Positions 28,614 through 36,623 of a stretch of DNA of 64,000 nucleotides are shown one piece after another. Made by a program: the position numbers and the translations under genes. Origin of the DNA: UBA1422 sp963676385. GTDB taxonomy: Bacteria; Bacillota; Clostridia; Peptostreptococcales; Anaerovoracaceae. The notes below the pieces were generated by a model that worked only from the letters and a program-made list of their open reading frames with translations, did not search any database and was not told the origin of the DNA. The stretch is from contig CAXXMM010000014.1 of assembly GCA_963676385.2 (NCBI GenBank), positions 248,001-312,000 of the forward strand, in the 5' to 3' direction. Position 1 is the stretch's first letter. Every line of letters starts with the position of its first letter.

Positions 28614-29156
28614 CTAGGAGAGGGGGAACTCTACCTGTTCTCTTAATTTTTGCAAAGTGTTTCTAACGGCTGGGACCATTAGAACTACACAGGTTATGAT
28701 GGCTTCCACGCCTAAATAAGTTAGATTATACCAAAGGGACCAGGTAAGACCATTAAAATTGTCCGGTGCATATGCCCCAAAAAAGATGACCCCTGACAAA
28801 ACCGCAACGATATATCTGCAGAATACGCCTAGAAGATATCCTGCCACCAAACCGATTTTTTTCCTATTTCGAAGAATTCCACCGATGGCCAGAGCCCCGA
28901 ATGCCATGGGATAATCCAGCAAAACCTGAACCGGGTGAACGATATAAGGGTTCAACAATAAATTTAACAATCCAACCCCAACCCCCACCAACATTCCTTT
29001 GGAAACACCAAAATAGTAAGCAGCCAAAAAAATAGGAAGCATAGAAAATGGAGTTACAGAGCCGCCTTGTGGCATCCGAAAAAGTGTCAGGGCTCCAAGG
29101 GCAACAGATAGTGCCATGAGCAGTGCGGAAATGGCAAGGGTCTTGGTGGGTGTCAC
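28614..29156 (-). CDS. thiT: Thiamine ECF transporter substrate-binding component ThiT (start disrupted)
   Basis: About 180 aa from a GTG at 29156. Six membrane helices and the ThiT-like features KTLAISALLMALSV, FSMLPIFLAAYYFG, the substrate-loop region and a C-terminal YNLTYLGVEAI support the S component of a thiamine ECF transporter. The TPP riboswitch directly upstream confirms the substrate. An ideal start (AAAGGAGG, 6 nt, ATG at 29179) is out of frame: its frame stops after eight codons at a run of seven A. One more A would give a normal N-terminus, MSISKKNKVTPTKTLAIS. It may be a 1-nt deletion, a sequencing error or a slippage site. The ECF energising module is not in this window. Confidence 0.85.
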   Translation of the reverse strand: MTPTKTLAISALLMALSVALGALTLFRMPQGGSVTPFSMLPIFLAAYYFGVSKGMLVGVGVGLLNLLLNPYIVHPVQVLLDYPMAFGALAIGGILRNRKKIGLVAGYLLGVFCRYIVAVLSGVIFFGAYAPDNFNGLTWSLWYNLTYLGVEAIITCVVLMVPAVRNTLQKLREQVEFPLS

Positions 29157-29186
29157 CTTGTTTTTTTGGAAATAGACATAAAAAAT

Positions 29187-29207
29187 CCTCCTTTGATAAA
29201 TAGGAGG
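29187..29207 (-). promoter_or_regulatory. Ribosome-site-sequestering hairpin of the TPP riboswitch
   Basis: CCTCCT pairs with AGGAGG of the thiT ribosome site across a 9-nt loop and is followed by a T6 run. The aptamer therefore probably controls translation (and perhaps termination) here. Confidence 0.65.
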
Positions 29208-29228
29208 GGACGAACCAATGGTCCAATT

Positions 29229-29316
29229 ACGCTTCCCTACGCCGTTTTTAAACGGATCAGGTTGTGAGGGTACTGCCACAAAATGCGGCCAATCTCAGCA
29301 AAAGCTCCCCTAGCAT
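29229..29316 (-). ncRNA. TPP riboswitch (THI element)
   Basis: On the minus strand the conserved elements appear in order: GGGGAGC, GCTGAGAT, ACCCTCACAACCTGATC and GGCGTAGGGAAGC, closed by a short P1 (GCT/AGC). This is the thiamine pyrophosphate aptamer. A hairpin at the thiT ribosome site lies just downstream, so TPP should switch off the transporter. Confidence 0.93.
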
Positions 29317-29338
29317 GAAATATTTACTTGTATTACTC

Positions 29339-29367
29339 ATCATAATCATGGAAAACAAGGATGTCAA
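29339..29367 (-). promoter_or_regulatory. Promoter of the TPP riboswitch-thiT transcript
   Basis: TTGACA (29367-29362), 17 nt, TATGAT (29344-29339) on the minus strand, ending 23 nt before the aptamer. Confidence 0.8.
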
Positions 29368-29400
29368 GGATAAAACAAACGAAGGAGGGTGGCAGAAAAA

Positions 29401-30054
29401 TTATTTTGTCGGCACTTCCCGGGAACAAACAATCATTAAGGTTCCTTTTGTTACAGTGATTGTTCCACTGGTTCCCAATATTTTGTTGCTGACGCCAATG
29501 GGAAAACCATAGGATAAGGTGGCTTCGGTCAGTGGGTATTTCATGCCCACCAGAGTCACCCCCTCTGAAACAGGACTCCATGAGAATACGGATAAAGTAA
29601 ATCCTGGCATTGCCGGGCAGTCAAAAGTTCCGTCAGTTAATAGGGAGATGTGGTTGTCCTGATCCACGATGGAAATAGAAATTCCATGAGAACTGTAACC
29701 CACTAAGTTTTGTAGATTTGCAATAGTATGATCCAGACGGCCGCCTAAGCCTCCAACAATGACAATTTCATCATACCCTCTTTGAACGGCATACTCCATG
29801 CAAAGACCCATGTCTGTCAGATCTTTATCCTTTGGTGCAGCAATCCAGATGATTCCACTGGGCAATTGTTTGCGTTGATACCCTGATGCTGTCAAGGAGT
29901 CCATATCGCCTATTACGGCATGAGGCACTATCCCGGCTTCCAACGCAAGAAGCAAGCCTCCATCTGCACAAAGAATCAGATCATCAGGTTTGGGCGTTAT
30001 CAATTCTGTGATTTTTCCTTCCACGTAAGAAGGAATCAAAATACATCTACTCAT
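29401..30054 (-). CDS. thiN: Thiamine pyrophosphokinase
   Basis: 217 aa from the ATG at 30054; an in-frame TTG 12 codons earlier is possible, and neither has a strong ribosome site. Motifs: LILCADGGLLLALEAGIVPHAVIGDMDSL (residues about 25-53) and GGLGGRLDHTIANL near 100, diagnostic of TPK. It converts thiamine plus ATP to TPP. It lies just upstream of the riboswitch and thiT, so import and activation are linked, although thiN itself is not behind the aptamer. Confidence 0.93.
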   Translation of the reverse strand: MSRCILIPSYVEGKITELITPKPDDLILCADGGLLLALEAGIVPHAVIGDMDSLTASGYQRKQLPSGIIWIAAPKDKDLTDMGLCMEYAVQRGYDEIVIVGGLGGRLDHTIANLQNLVGYSSHGISISIVDQDNHISLLTDGTFDCPAMPGFTLSVFSWSPVSEGVTLVGMKYPLTEATLSYGFPIGVSNKILGTSGTITVTKGTLMIVCSREVPTK

Positions 30055-30134
30055 ACAATGATTATATCTCTTGAAAAACCTGTTTGACAAGGATATAATA
30101 AAGAAGCAAAATATAAATCTAACAGGAGAGTAAA

Positions 30135-30428
30135 ATGGATCAAAAAATCGTTGAAATTGTAAGGAAAATTCTGAAAGATCAGGTAGATCCGGTTTTAGAG
30201 CAACACTATGGAGGCGCAGTACTTACTGGGATTGAGAATGGCGTCGCAATGGTGAGACTTACCGGAGCGTGCGCATCTTGTCCTTCGGCTCAAGATACCA
30301 TTGAAGGAGTCGTTAAGGATATTTTATTGCCCCAGGTCCCGGAGCTAAAAGACGTAGTTTTAGACACTTCTGTCAGTGAAGACTTGATTGATATGGCAAA
30401 AAAAATATTAAATCAAGAAATAAAATAA
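30135..30428 (+). CDS. NifU C-terminal-domain protein (Fe-S scaffold/carrier)
   Basis: 97 aa, a stand-alone NFU domain. The CASCPSAQ motif near residue 48 supplies the CxxC that binds a shared [4Fe-4S] cluster. It probably delivers clusters to Fe-S enzymes. The next gene, abfD, encodes a [4Fe-4S] flavoenzyme, but abfD has its own promoter-like sequence, so functional coupling is only suggested. Confidence 0.92.
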   Translation: MDQKIVEIVRKILKDQVDPVLEQHYGGAVLTGIENGVAMVRLTGACASCPSAQDTIEGVVKDILLPQVPELKDVVLDTSVSEDLIDMAKKILNQEIK

Positions 30429-30465
30429 ATATTACGGTAAATTGTGTATTTTTGGTACAAAATTT

Positions 30466-30501
30466 GCTATTATATGAATTAGTAAGTTATAACATTAACA
30501 T
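30466..30501 (+). promoter_or_regulatory. abfD promoter with extended -10 and Rex-like dyad
   Basis: TGCTATTAT at 30466-30474 is an extended -10. GTTA-N6-TAAC at 30486-30499 matches the core of a Rex operator, though the outer bases (AA...AT) deviate from TT...AA. It would overlap the transcription start and could repress the 4HB genes when NADH/NAD+ is low. Confidence 0.4.
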
Positions 30502-30531
30502 ATTATTTAAATACAAAGGAGTGATTTCATT

Positions 30532-32004
30532 ATGCTTATGACTGGCGAGCAGTACGTTGAAAGTTTGAGAAAACTAAAGACAAGAGTTTATATGTTTGGA
30601 GAAAAGATTGACAATTGGGTGGATCATCCAATTATTCGACCTTCCATTAACTGTGTCAAAATGACTTACGATTTGGCTCAGGATCCCCAGTACGTTGATT
30701 TGATGACAGCAAAATCCAGTTTAACTGGAGAAACAATTAACCGTTTTGCACATCTTCATCAGAGTACAGATGACCTGCGAAAAAAAGTAAAGATGCAGCG
30801 TTTGTTGGGACAAAAAACCGCAAGCTGTTTCCAACGTTGTGTTGGGATGGATGCGTTCAACGCAGTTTTCTCCACTACGTTTGAAATTGACAAGAAATAT
30901 GGAACAAAGTATCATCAAAATTTCATCAATTACTTGAAGTTTGTTCAAGAAAACGATTTGATTGTTGATGGTGCGATGACAGATCCGAAAGGAGACAGAT
31001 CCTTAGCACCTTCCAAGCAAAAAGACAAGGATCTTTTTGTACACATTGTTGAAAGAAGACCTGACGGAATTGTCGTTCGTGGTGCAAAAGCCCATCAGAC
31101 CGGTTCCATCAATTCCCATGAACATATTATTATGCCTACTATTGCTATGGGTGAAGACGATAAGGACTTTGCAGTTTCTTTCGCTTGTCCTTCCGATGCA
31201 GAAGGCCTTTTCATGATTTATGGCCGACAATCTTGCGACACCAGAAAATTAGAGCCGGAAGCTGATATTGATTTGGGCAACAAAAACTTTGGTGGACAAG
31301 AAGCATTAGTGGTATTTGACAATGTATTTATTCCCAATGACAAAATCTTCCTGTGCGGCGAATTTGAATTTGCCGGCATGATGGTAGAACGTTTTGCCGG
31401 ATATCACAGACAATCCTATGGTGGTTGTAAAGTTGGTGTTGGCGATGTGCTGATTGGTGCTGCCGCATTGGCTGCTGACTACAATGGAGCCAACAAGGCA
31501 TCCCATGTGAAGGATAAGCTTATTGAAATGACACACTTGAATGAAACATTATTCTGCTGTGGGATTGCATGCTCGGCAGAAGGTTATCCAACACAGGCAG
31601 GAAACTATCAGATTGATTTATTATTGGCAAATGTATGTAAGCAGAATGTAACACGATTCCCTTATGAAATCGTTCGTCTTGCTGAAGATATCGCCGGTGG
31701 ATTAATGGTTACCATGCCATCTGCCGTGGACTTTAGATCTGACCTGAAAGTTGGAAAAGACGGAGAAACACTGGGCGAAGTTTGCACCAAGTTCTTTGCT
31801 GCTGCTCCGACTTGTACTACCGAAGAAAGAATGCGCATCCTCCGATTCTTGGAAAATATGTGTTTAGGTGCTTCGGCAGTTGGATACAGAACCGAGTCCA
31901 TGCATGGTGCAGGATCTCCGCAGGCTCAGAGAATCATGATTGCAAGACAAGGCAACATTGAAGCTAAAAAAGAATTGGCGAAAGCCATCGCAGGAATCAA
32001 ATAG
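30532..32004 (+). CDS. abfD: 4-hydroxybutyryl-CoA dehydratase/vinylacetyl-CoA delta-isomerase
   Basis: 490 aa behind AAAGGAGTG, extremely similar to AbfD of Clostridium aminobutyricum as I recall it. The [4Fe-4S] ligands line up at the known positions: Cys99 and Cys103 (CFQRC), His292 and Cys299 (HRQSYGGC). It dehydrates 4-hydroxybutyryl-CoA to crotonyl-CoA by a radical mechanism with FAD and a [4Fe-4S] cluster, and isomerises vinylacetyl-CoA. The enzyme is a cytosolic homotetramer in C. aminobutyricum. It is the first gene of the abf cluster; the product feeds Bcd/Etf and the crotonase in this window. Confidence 0.97.
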   Translation: MLMTGEQYVESLRKLKTRVYMFGEKIDNWVDHPIIRPSINCVKMTYDLAQDPQYVDLMTAKSSLTGETINRFAHLHQSTDDLRKKVKMQRLLGQKTASCFQRCVGMDAFNAVFSTTFEIDKKYGTKYHQNFINYLKFVQENDLIVDGAMTDPKGDRSLAPSKQKDKDLFVHIVERRPDGIVVRGAKAHQTGSINSHEHIIMPTIAMGEDDKDFAVSFACPSDAEGLFMIYGRQSCDTRKLEPEADIDLGNKNFGGQEALVVFDNVFIPNDKIFLCGEFEFAGMMVERFAGYHRQSYGGCKVGVGDVLIGAAALAADYNGANKASHVKDKLIEMTHLNETLFCCGIACSAEGYPTQAGNYQIDLLLANVCKQNVTRFPYEIVRLAEDIAGGLMVTMPSAVDFRSDLKVGKDGETLGEVCTKFFAAAPTCTTEERMRILRFLENMCLGASAVGYRTESMHGAGSPQAQRIMIARQGNIEAKKELAKAIAGIK

Positions 32005-32006
32005 CC

Positions 32007-32291
32007 ATGAAAATCGGTGTGAGATTTTGTGGGGGCTGTAATCCCAGATACGACCGGGGGCAAGCGCTGGATGTTATTAGGGAAAACAAACCAAACGATG
32101 AATTTCTTCATGCCGTTGAAGGGGAAGAGTACGATATGCTGTTGGTCATAGGTGGGTGCACCAATTGTTGCGCCTCCTTTGACCACTTCTATACCCATGC
32201 AGGTATAGAAAAAATATGGAGCCAAGAGCATATTCCTGAGTTACTTGAAGAAATAGAAATCGCACGAAAAAGGATTAATAATCCCGAATAA
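32007..32291 (+). CDS. Small cysteine-rich protein of the 4-hydroxybutyrate operon, function unknown
   Basis: 94 aa, starting 2 nt after the abfD stop and probably translationally coupled, since no good ribosome site is seen. It has two cysteine groups: FCGGCNPRYDR (Cys8, Cys11) and GGCTNCC (Cys51, Cys54, Cys55). The rest is acidic with a helical C-terminus. I do not recognise an established family. The spacing suits metal or Fe-S binding or a thiol-redox role. Position between abfD and abfT suggests help with AbfD cluster assembly, protection or regulation. That is inference. Confidence 0.8.
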   Translation: MKIGVRFCGGCNPRYDRGQALDVIRENKPNDEFLHAVEGEEYDMLLVIGGCTNCCASFDHFYTHAGIEKIWSQEHIPELLEEIEIARKRINNPE

Positions 32292-32314
32292 GTTGAAACG
32301 GAGGATGTCAAAAG

Positions 32315-33631
32315 TTGGACTGGAAGAAAATTTATGAAGAGAAAATATGTACTGCTGCAGAGGCGGTTCAGTGCGTACAATCCGGCGACAGAGTCGTCTT
32401 AGCCCATTGTGTGGGTGAACCAAAGGCCGTTGTGGATGCAATGGTTGCCAACAAAGAAGCTTATCGAAATGTTACCATTTCCCATATGGTATCTCTAGGC
32501 AAGGGAGAATATACTTGGCCTGAAAACAAAGACCATTTTAGATTTGAAGGATGGTTCACCGGCCCACCTACCCGAAAGAGTATCGAGCAGGGTCATGGGG
32601 ATTTTGTACCGGTGTTCTTTCATGAGATTCCAATTTGCATGCGCAAAGGGCTTTTCCCCATTGATGTTGCCATGATCATGGTTACTCCTCCTGATGAAAA
32701 CGGCTTTTGTAATACCGGGGTATCCAGTGACTACACCATGCAAGCTGCAAAATCGGCGAGAATTGTTATTGCGGAAGTGAATGATCAAGTGCCATACACA
32801 AACGGCGACGTGCTGATACATGTTAATGACATTGATCATTTTGTGGTTGACAGCCATCCATTGGCAACCATTCCACTTCCTAAAATCACCGAAGTGGAAG
32901 AGGCCATCGGAAAGAACTGCGCTACGCTCATTGAAGACGGTTCAACCCTTCAACTTGGCATTGGTGCCATTCCGGATGCTGTATTGTCACAATTGAAAGA
33001 CAAAAAAGATCTTGGTATTCATTCGGAGATGATTTCCGACGGTGTGGTTGACTTGTTTGAAGCCGGTGTGGTGAACTGCAGTCAAAAAACCTTACACCCG
33101 GGCAAGATGGTAGTTACATTCTTGATGGGGACGAAACGTCTATATGACTTTGCTCACAATAACACCAACATCTTAATGAAGCCTGTTGATTATGTGAATC
33201 ATCCCATCGTTGTTGCGCAGAATAATAACTTGGTATGTATTAATGCCTGCATTGAAGCGGACTTTATGGGACAGGTTGTTTCTGATTCCATTGGCATTCG
33301 ACAATTTTCAGGGGTTGGCGGTCAAGTTGATTTTGTTCGAGGGGCGGCTATGAGTCATGATGGAAAAGGTAAAGCAATTATTGCAATGCCTTCATCGACA
33401 GTAATGAAAGACGGTACTCGAATTTCCAAAGTAGTTCCTTATATTACTCACGGTGCTGCTGTGACGACTTCACGAAACGATGTGGATTATATCGTTACGG
33501 AATATGGTATTGCCCCCATGAAAGGCGTTAATTTGAAGAATCGTGCACGTAATTTAATAAGAATTGCACATCCTGATTTTAGAGAAGAACTGAAGGTTGA
33601 ATTTGAAAAGAGATTCAACGCAAAATTTTAG
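32315..33631 (+). CDS. abfT: 4-hydroxybutyrate CoA-transferase
   Basis: 438 aa with a TTG start after GGAGG; the first residues MDWKKIYE match the known C. aminobutyricum AbfT N-terminus. Glu238 in HSEMISDGVVDL corresponds to the catalytic glutamate that forms the CoA thioester. GVGGQVDFVRGA near residue 333 is a family motif. It transfers CoA from acetyl-CoA or butyryl-CoA to 4-hydroxybutyrate. An ATG at 32305 is out of frame and stops quickly. Confidence 0.96.
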   Translation: MDWKKIYEEKICTAAEAVQCVQSGDRVVLAHCVGEPKAVVDAMVANKEAYRNVTISHMVSLGKGEYTWPENKDHFRFEGWFTGPPTRKSIEQGHGDFVPVFFHEIPICMRKGLFPIDVAMIMVTPPDENGFCNTGVSSDYTMQAAKSARIVIAEVNDQVPYTNGDVLIHVNDIDHFVVDSHPLATIPLPKITEVEEAIGKNCATLIEDGSTLQLGIGAIPDAVLSQLKDKKDLGIHSEMISDGVVDLFEAGVVNCSQKTLHPGKMVVTFLMGTKRLYDFAHNNTNILMKPVDYVNHPIVVAQNNNLVCINACIEADFMGQVVSDSIGIRQFSGVGGQVDFVRGAAMSHDGKGKAIIAMPSSTVMKDGTRISKVVPYITHGAAVTTSRNDVDYIVTEYGIAPMKGVNLKNRARNLIRIAHPDFREELKVEFEKRFNAKF

Positions 33632-33655
33632 TAAGATTGCAAAGGAGGAACAACC

Positions 33656-34780
33656 ATGCAAGCATTAAGAATAGTACCAAAGATTTTATACTTTGATACG
33701 TTTAAAGAATTCAACGATGAATTCAAAATTGGCAAAAATGACGTCCTGGTTACAAACCAGTGGATGTACGATCCATATGTAAAGCCTATTGGCATTGACA
33801 CCAATGTAATTTTCCAAGAACTTTTTGGAAAAGGTGAGCCTTCAGACGAAATGATTGACGCCATGAAGAAAGAAATGGACAAATATCAATACAATAGAAT
33901 CATCGCTTTTGGTGGCGGCACTATTGTGGATATCTGCAAAATTTTGGCACTGGATGTACCAGCCCAGTCAGTAAAACTTTTCACCGGTGAAGTACCCCCG
34001 GTAAAGAAAAAGGAACTTTTAGTTGTTCCGACCACTTGCGGTACCGGTTCTGAAGTAACCAATGTAGCCATTGCAGAACTTAAGTCATTGCACGTCAAGA
34101 AGGGTCTGGCAGTAGATCAGACGTATGCTGACTATGCAGTATTGATTCCAGAACCCTTGAAGGGCCTTCCTGATTTTGTATTTGCAACAAGTTCCATTGA
34201 CGCTTTGATTCATGGTATTGAATCTTACCTGTCACCAAAAGCTACTCCGTTTACTGAAATGTTCTCGCTGAAAGCCATTGAGATGATTATGGATGGGTAC
34301 AAAAGGATTATTGCTACCGGCAAAAGCGATGCTGCTGCTCGAGCGCCTTATCTAAAAAACTTTATTTTGGCTTCTTGTTATGCTGGAATTGCCTTTGGTA
34401 ATGCTGGTTGTGCAGCAGTACATGCTCTTTCTTATTCCATTGGCGGTGCATTCCATGTACCTCATGGGGAAGCAAACTATGCATTCTTTACCGAAGTGTT
34501 TAAACTGTACAACAAAAAGAATCCTACAGGGAAAATTGCTGAAGCCAACAAAATTTTTGCTGATATTTTAGGATGTGATGTAGCCGTTGTATATGACGAA
34601 CTGGAGAAATTCCTGAATAACATTCTAACCAAAAAGAAACTTAGCGAATACGGTATGGTAGAAGCACAGATTGACGAATTCACCAAATCTACAGTTGATA
34701 ATCAGCAGAGATTGTTGGGCAACAACTACGTAGCATTGTCAGATGCCGAATTAAGACAGATTTTTGTGAACTTGTTCTAA
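33656..34780 (+). CDS. abfH: 4-hydroxybutyrate dehydrogenase (iron-type alcohol dehydrogenase)
   Basis: 374 aa behind AAAGGAGG. Group III Fe-ADH fold: FGGGTIVDICK near residue 84 for NAD binding, PTTCGTGSEVTN near 124, and the metal-ligand region with HALSYSIGGAFHVPHGEAN near residues 259-277. It reduces succinate semialdehyde to 4-hydroxybutyrate or the reverse. Its position after abfD and abfT completes the 4HB module. No 4-aminobutyrate transaminase or succinate-semialdehyde dehydrogenase is in the window, so the carbon source (GABA or succinate) is undetermined. A terminator follows. Confidence 0.93.
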   Translation: MQALRIVPKILYFDTFKEFNDEFKIGKNDVLVTNQWMYDPYVKPIGIDTNVIFQELFGKGEPSDEMIDAMKKEMDKYQYNRIIAFGGGTIVDICKILALDVPAQSVKLFTGEVPPVKKKELLVVPTTCGTGSEVTNVAIAELKSLHVKKGLAVDQTYADYAVLIPEPLKGLPDFVFATSSIDALIHGIESYLSPKATPFTEMFSLKAIEMIMDGYKRIIATGKSDAAARAPYLKNFILASCYAGIAFGNAGCAAVHALSYSIGGAFHVPHGEANYAFFTEVFKLYNKKNPTGKIAEANKIFADILGCDVAVVYDELEKFLNNILTKKKLSEYGMVEAQIDEFTKSTVDNQQRLLGNNYVALSDAELRQIFVNLF

Positions 34781-34850
34781 TTCAGTCATTCTCACAAGGA
34801 TGAACGGAATGATGATTCGTGGAATCAAATTCTGTATACATTGAAAAAGG

Positions 34851-34881
34851 TTGCCTCGTGTGTTGCGCGAGGCAATTTTTT
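34851..34881 (+). terminator. Terminator of the abf operon
   Basis: TTGCCTCG/CGAGGCAA 8-bp stem, 9-nt loop, then TTTTTTA. Confidence 0.9.
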
Positions 34882-34895
34882 ATTGTATGATATTG

Positions 34896-34933
34896 AGTAT
34901 CTTTAATGGAATCATTTCTTTAGGAAAGATACT
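34896..34933 (+). repeat. Inverted repeat in the leader of the DUF975 genes
   Basis: AGTATCTTT (34896-34904) and AAAGATACT (34925-34933) form a perfect 9-bp dyad with a 20-nt loop, followed by GGTTTTT. It could be an operator, attenuator or weak terminator. Confidence 0.45.
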
Positions 34934-34973
34934 GGTTTTTCGACATTATATTTGCCGTCATATAGGAGGAAAA

Positions 34974-35777
34974 ATGGAAACAAATGTGATTGTTTTAGAA
35001 CCCGCATCAAATTTGCGGGGACTTGGAAGAGCCGCATTGCGAGGAAACTGGCAAAACGCGATTCTTGCAATGTTTCTTGCTATGCTGCTTTATGATGTGG
35101 CCGGAACCATCATAGATGCCTTGCTGGGAACAACGTACACGTTGGCACCGGGTGTGGAACTTCCCAGTTCTTATGGATGGTTGTATCAACTGGCCATGGT
35201 AGGCGCAATCAATGTGGGTATGGTGGCTTTTGTGATTCGGATGTTTCGTCATCAGGATGTGAGAATAGCCAATATATTTACCGGTTTCGAACATTTTGGT
35301 AAATCCTTTGTTCTTGGACTGTTGCTTACAATATTTGTAACTCTCTGGGCGTTGTTGCTGGTTGTTCCCGGTATCATTGCATATTTTCGGTATAGCCAAG
35401 CTTATTTTATTATGCAGGACCGTCCGGAATTGTCCGCTATGGACTGCATCCGAGAGAGCAAACGAATGATGATTGGAAATAAAGCAAAGCTTTTCACCAC
35501 GACATTATCCTTTATTGGCTGGGCCTTGCTGTCACAAACGCCGGCGATTCTATACGGCGTATGGTATGGATTATCACAGGCTACGGAAGCCATTCTAAGT
35601 GGTGCCAGCACCATACCAAGTATTGATTTTGGAGCCTTTGATACTATTATCATCTCCATTTTATCCTTAGGAGGTGCTGTGGTACAGGCATATTACAATA
35701 TAACTTGTGCAGCCTTTTATGAATTACTCAATGGACATCTGAACGGTAAGGTTTTTGCACGTAACGTAACTAATTGA
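34974..35777 (+). CDS. DUF975 family integral membrane protein (copy 1)
   Basis: 267 aa from the ATG at 34974 behind AGGAGGAAAA; an in-frame start 41 codons upstream runs through the abf terminator and is rejected. Features: an N-terminal LRGLGRAALRGNWQNAI motif, several membrane helices, LLLVVPGIIAYFRYSQAYFIM near residue 130 and a conserved acidic/amphipathic DRPELSAMDCIRESKRMM segment. Function of DUF975 is unknown. A second, clearly related copy follows 47 nt downstream and then the D-aspartate ligase gene. Confidence 0.85.
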   Translation: METNVIVLEPASNLRGLGRAALRGNWQNAILAMFLAMLLYDVAGTIIDALLGTTYTLAPGVELPSSYGWLYQLAMVGAINVGMVAFVIRMFRHQDVRIANIFTGFEHFGKSFVLGLLLTIFVTLWALLLVVPGIIAYFRYSQAYFIMQDRPELSAMDCIRESKRMMIGNKAKLFTTTLSFIGWALLSQTPAILYGVWYGLSQATEAILSGASTIPSIDFGAFDTIIISILSLGGAVVQAYYNITCAAFYELLNGHLNGKVFARNVTN

Positions 35778-35824
35778 TAGGGATAAAAAAGTAGCGAAAG
35801 TGGATTGTATATTAGGAGGAAATC

Positions 35825-36604
35825 ATGGATCAAAAATTAATCGTTTTGGAGCCCACATCCAATCTTCGGGCCAGGGGAAGGGCAACCTTGGAAGGCTATT
35901 GGCAAAACGCAATAATCGCAATGCTCATTTATATGTTGTTTATGGATTTGGCAGGTTCTTTGATTGACAGCATGATGGGAGATTCCTACATGCTTTCCAG
36001 CCTATTTAAACTTGCCGTTTCCGGACCTTTTGGTGTTGGTGTTGCTACTTATTTCCTGCAGCTTTTTCGACATCAGGAAGCCCAGATCAGCCATGTTTTT
36101 TCAGGGTTTGAAAACTTCGGGAAAACATTTGTTTTGGGATTACTCATTGGAATATTTACCTTTCTTTGGACCTTATTGTTGGTGGTCCCTGGGATAATAG
36201 CCTATTTCAGATATAGTCAGGCATATTTTATTATGTGTGATCATCCGGAATATTCTGCAATGGAATGTATCAACGAGAGCAAACGGATCATGGACGGCAA
36301 TAAGGGTAAACTTTTTGTAACGACCTTGTCGTTTATTGGATGGGCCATATTGGCTTTACTTCCTTCCATGTTTTATGCCGGTTGGATTTCCATCGACACC
36401 ATTTCACAGTATACTGGAGTGACTTCCACGTTTATTCCGTCAGCAGTGTACAGCGCCTTTGATTATATTGTCATATTTGTTCTATCTTTGGCTTATACAG
36501 CGGTGTTGGCTTATTACAAAGCAACCTGTGTCTCATTTTATGAGCTGTTGAAAGGAAACATTTCAGGACAAGTATTTATTCCGGAGAAGTATGAATCAAA
36601 CTAA
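35825..36604 (+). CDS. DUF975 family integral membrane protein (copy 2)
   Basis: 259 aa with an AGGAGGAAATC site. It matches copy 1 in the N-terminal ARGRATLEGYWQNAI motif, LLLVVPGIIAYFRYSQAYFIM and EYSAMECINESKRIM, so the two arose by tandem duplication. About six membrane helices are predicted. The D-aspartate ligase start is 19 nt beyond its stop, so it is probably in the same transcript as that gene. A cell-envelope role is inferred from context only. Confidence 0.85.
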   Translation: MDQKLIVLEPTSNLRARGRATLEGYWQNAIIAMLIYMLFMDLAGSLIDSMMGDSYMLSSLFKLAVSGPFGVGVATYFLQLFRHQEAQISHVFSGFENFGKTFVLGLLIGIFTFLWTLLLVVPGIIAYFRYSQAYFIMCDHPEYSAMECINESKRIMDGNKGKLFVTTLSFIGWAILALLPSMFYAGWISIDTISQYTGVTSTFIPSAVYSAFDYIVIFVLSLAYTAVLAYYKATCVSFYELLKGNISGQVFIPEKYESN

Positions 36605-36623
36605 CACACCATTGGAGGAAAAC

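Noticed and set aside
29157..29279. N-terminal extension of thiT to 29279
   Set aside because: It translates the TPP aptamer and lacks similarity to ThiT.
29264..29512. 82-codon plus-strand ORF opposite the thiN/riboswitch region
   Set aside because: It overlaps the riboswitch promoter and the thiN 3' end on the other strand; no ribosome site.
34851..34973. Upstream extension of the first DUF975 gene
   Set aside because: It would start inside the abf terminator; the ATG at 34974 has an AGGAGG site and starts at the family N-terminus.
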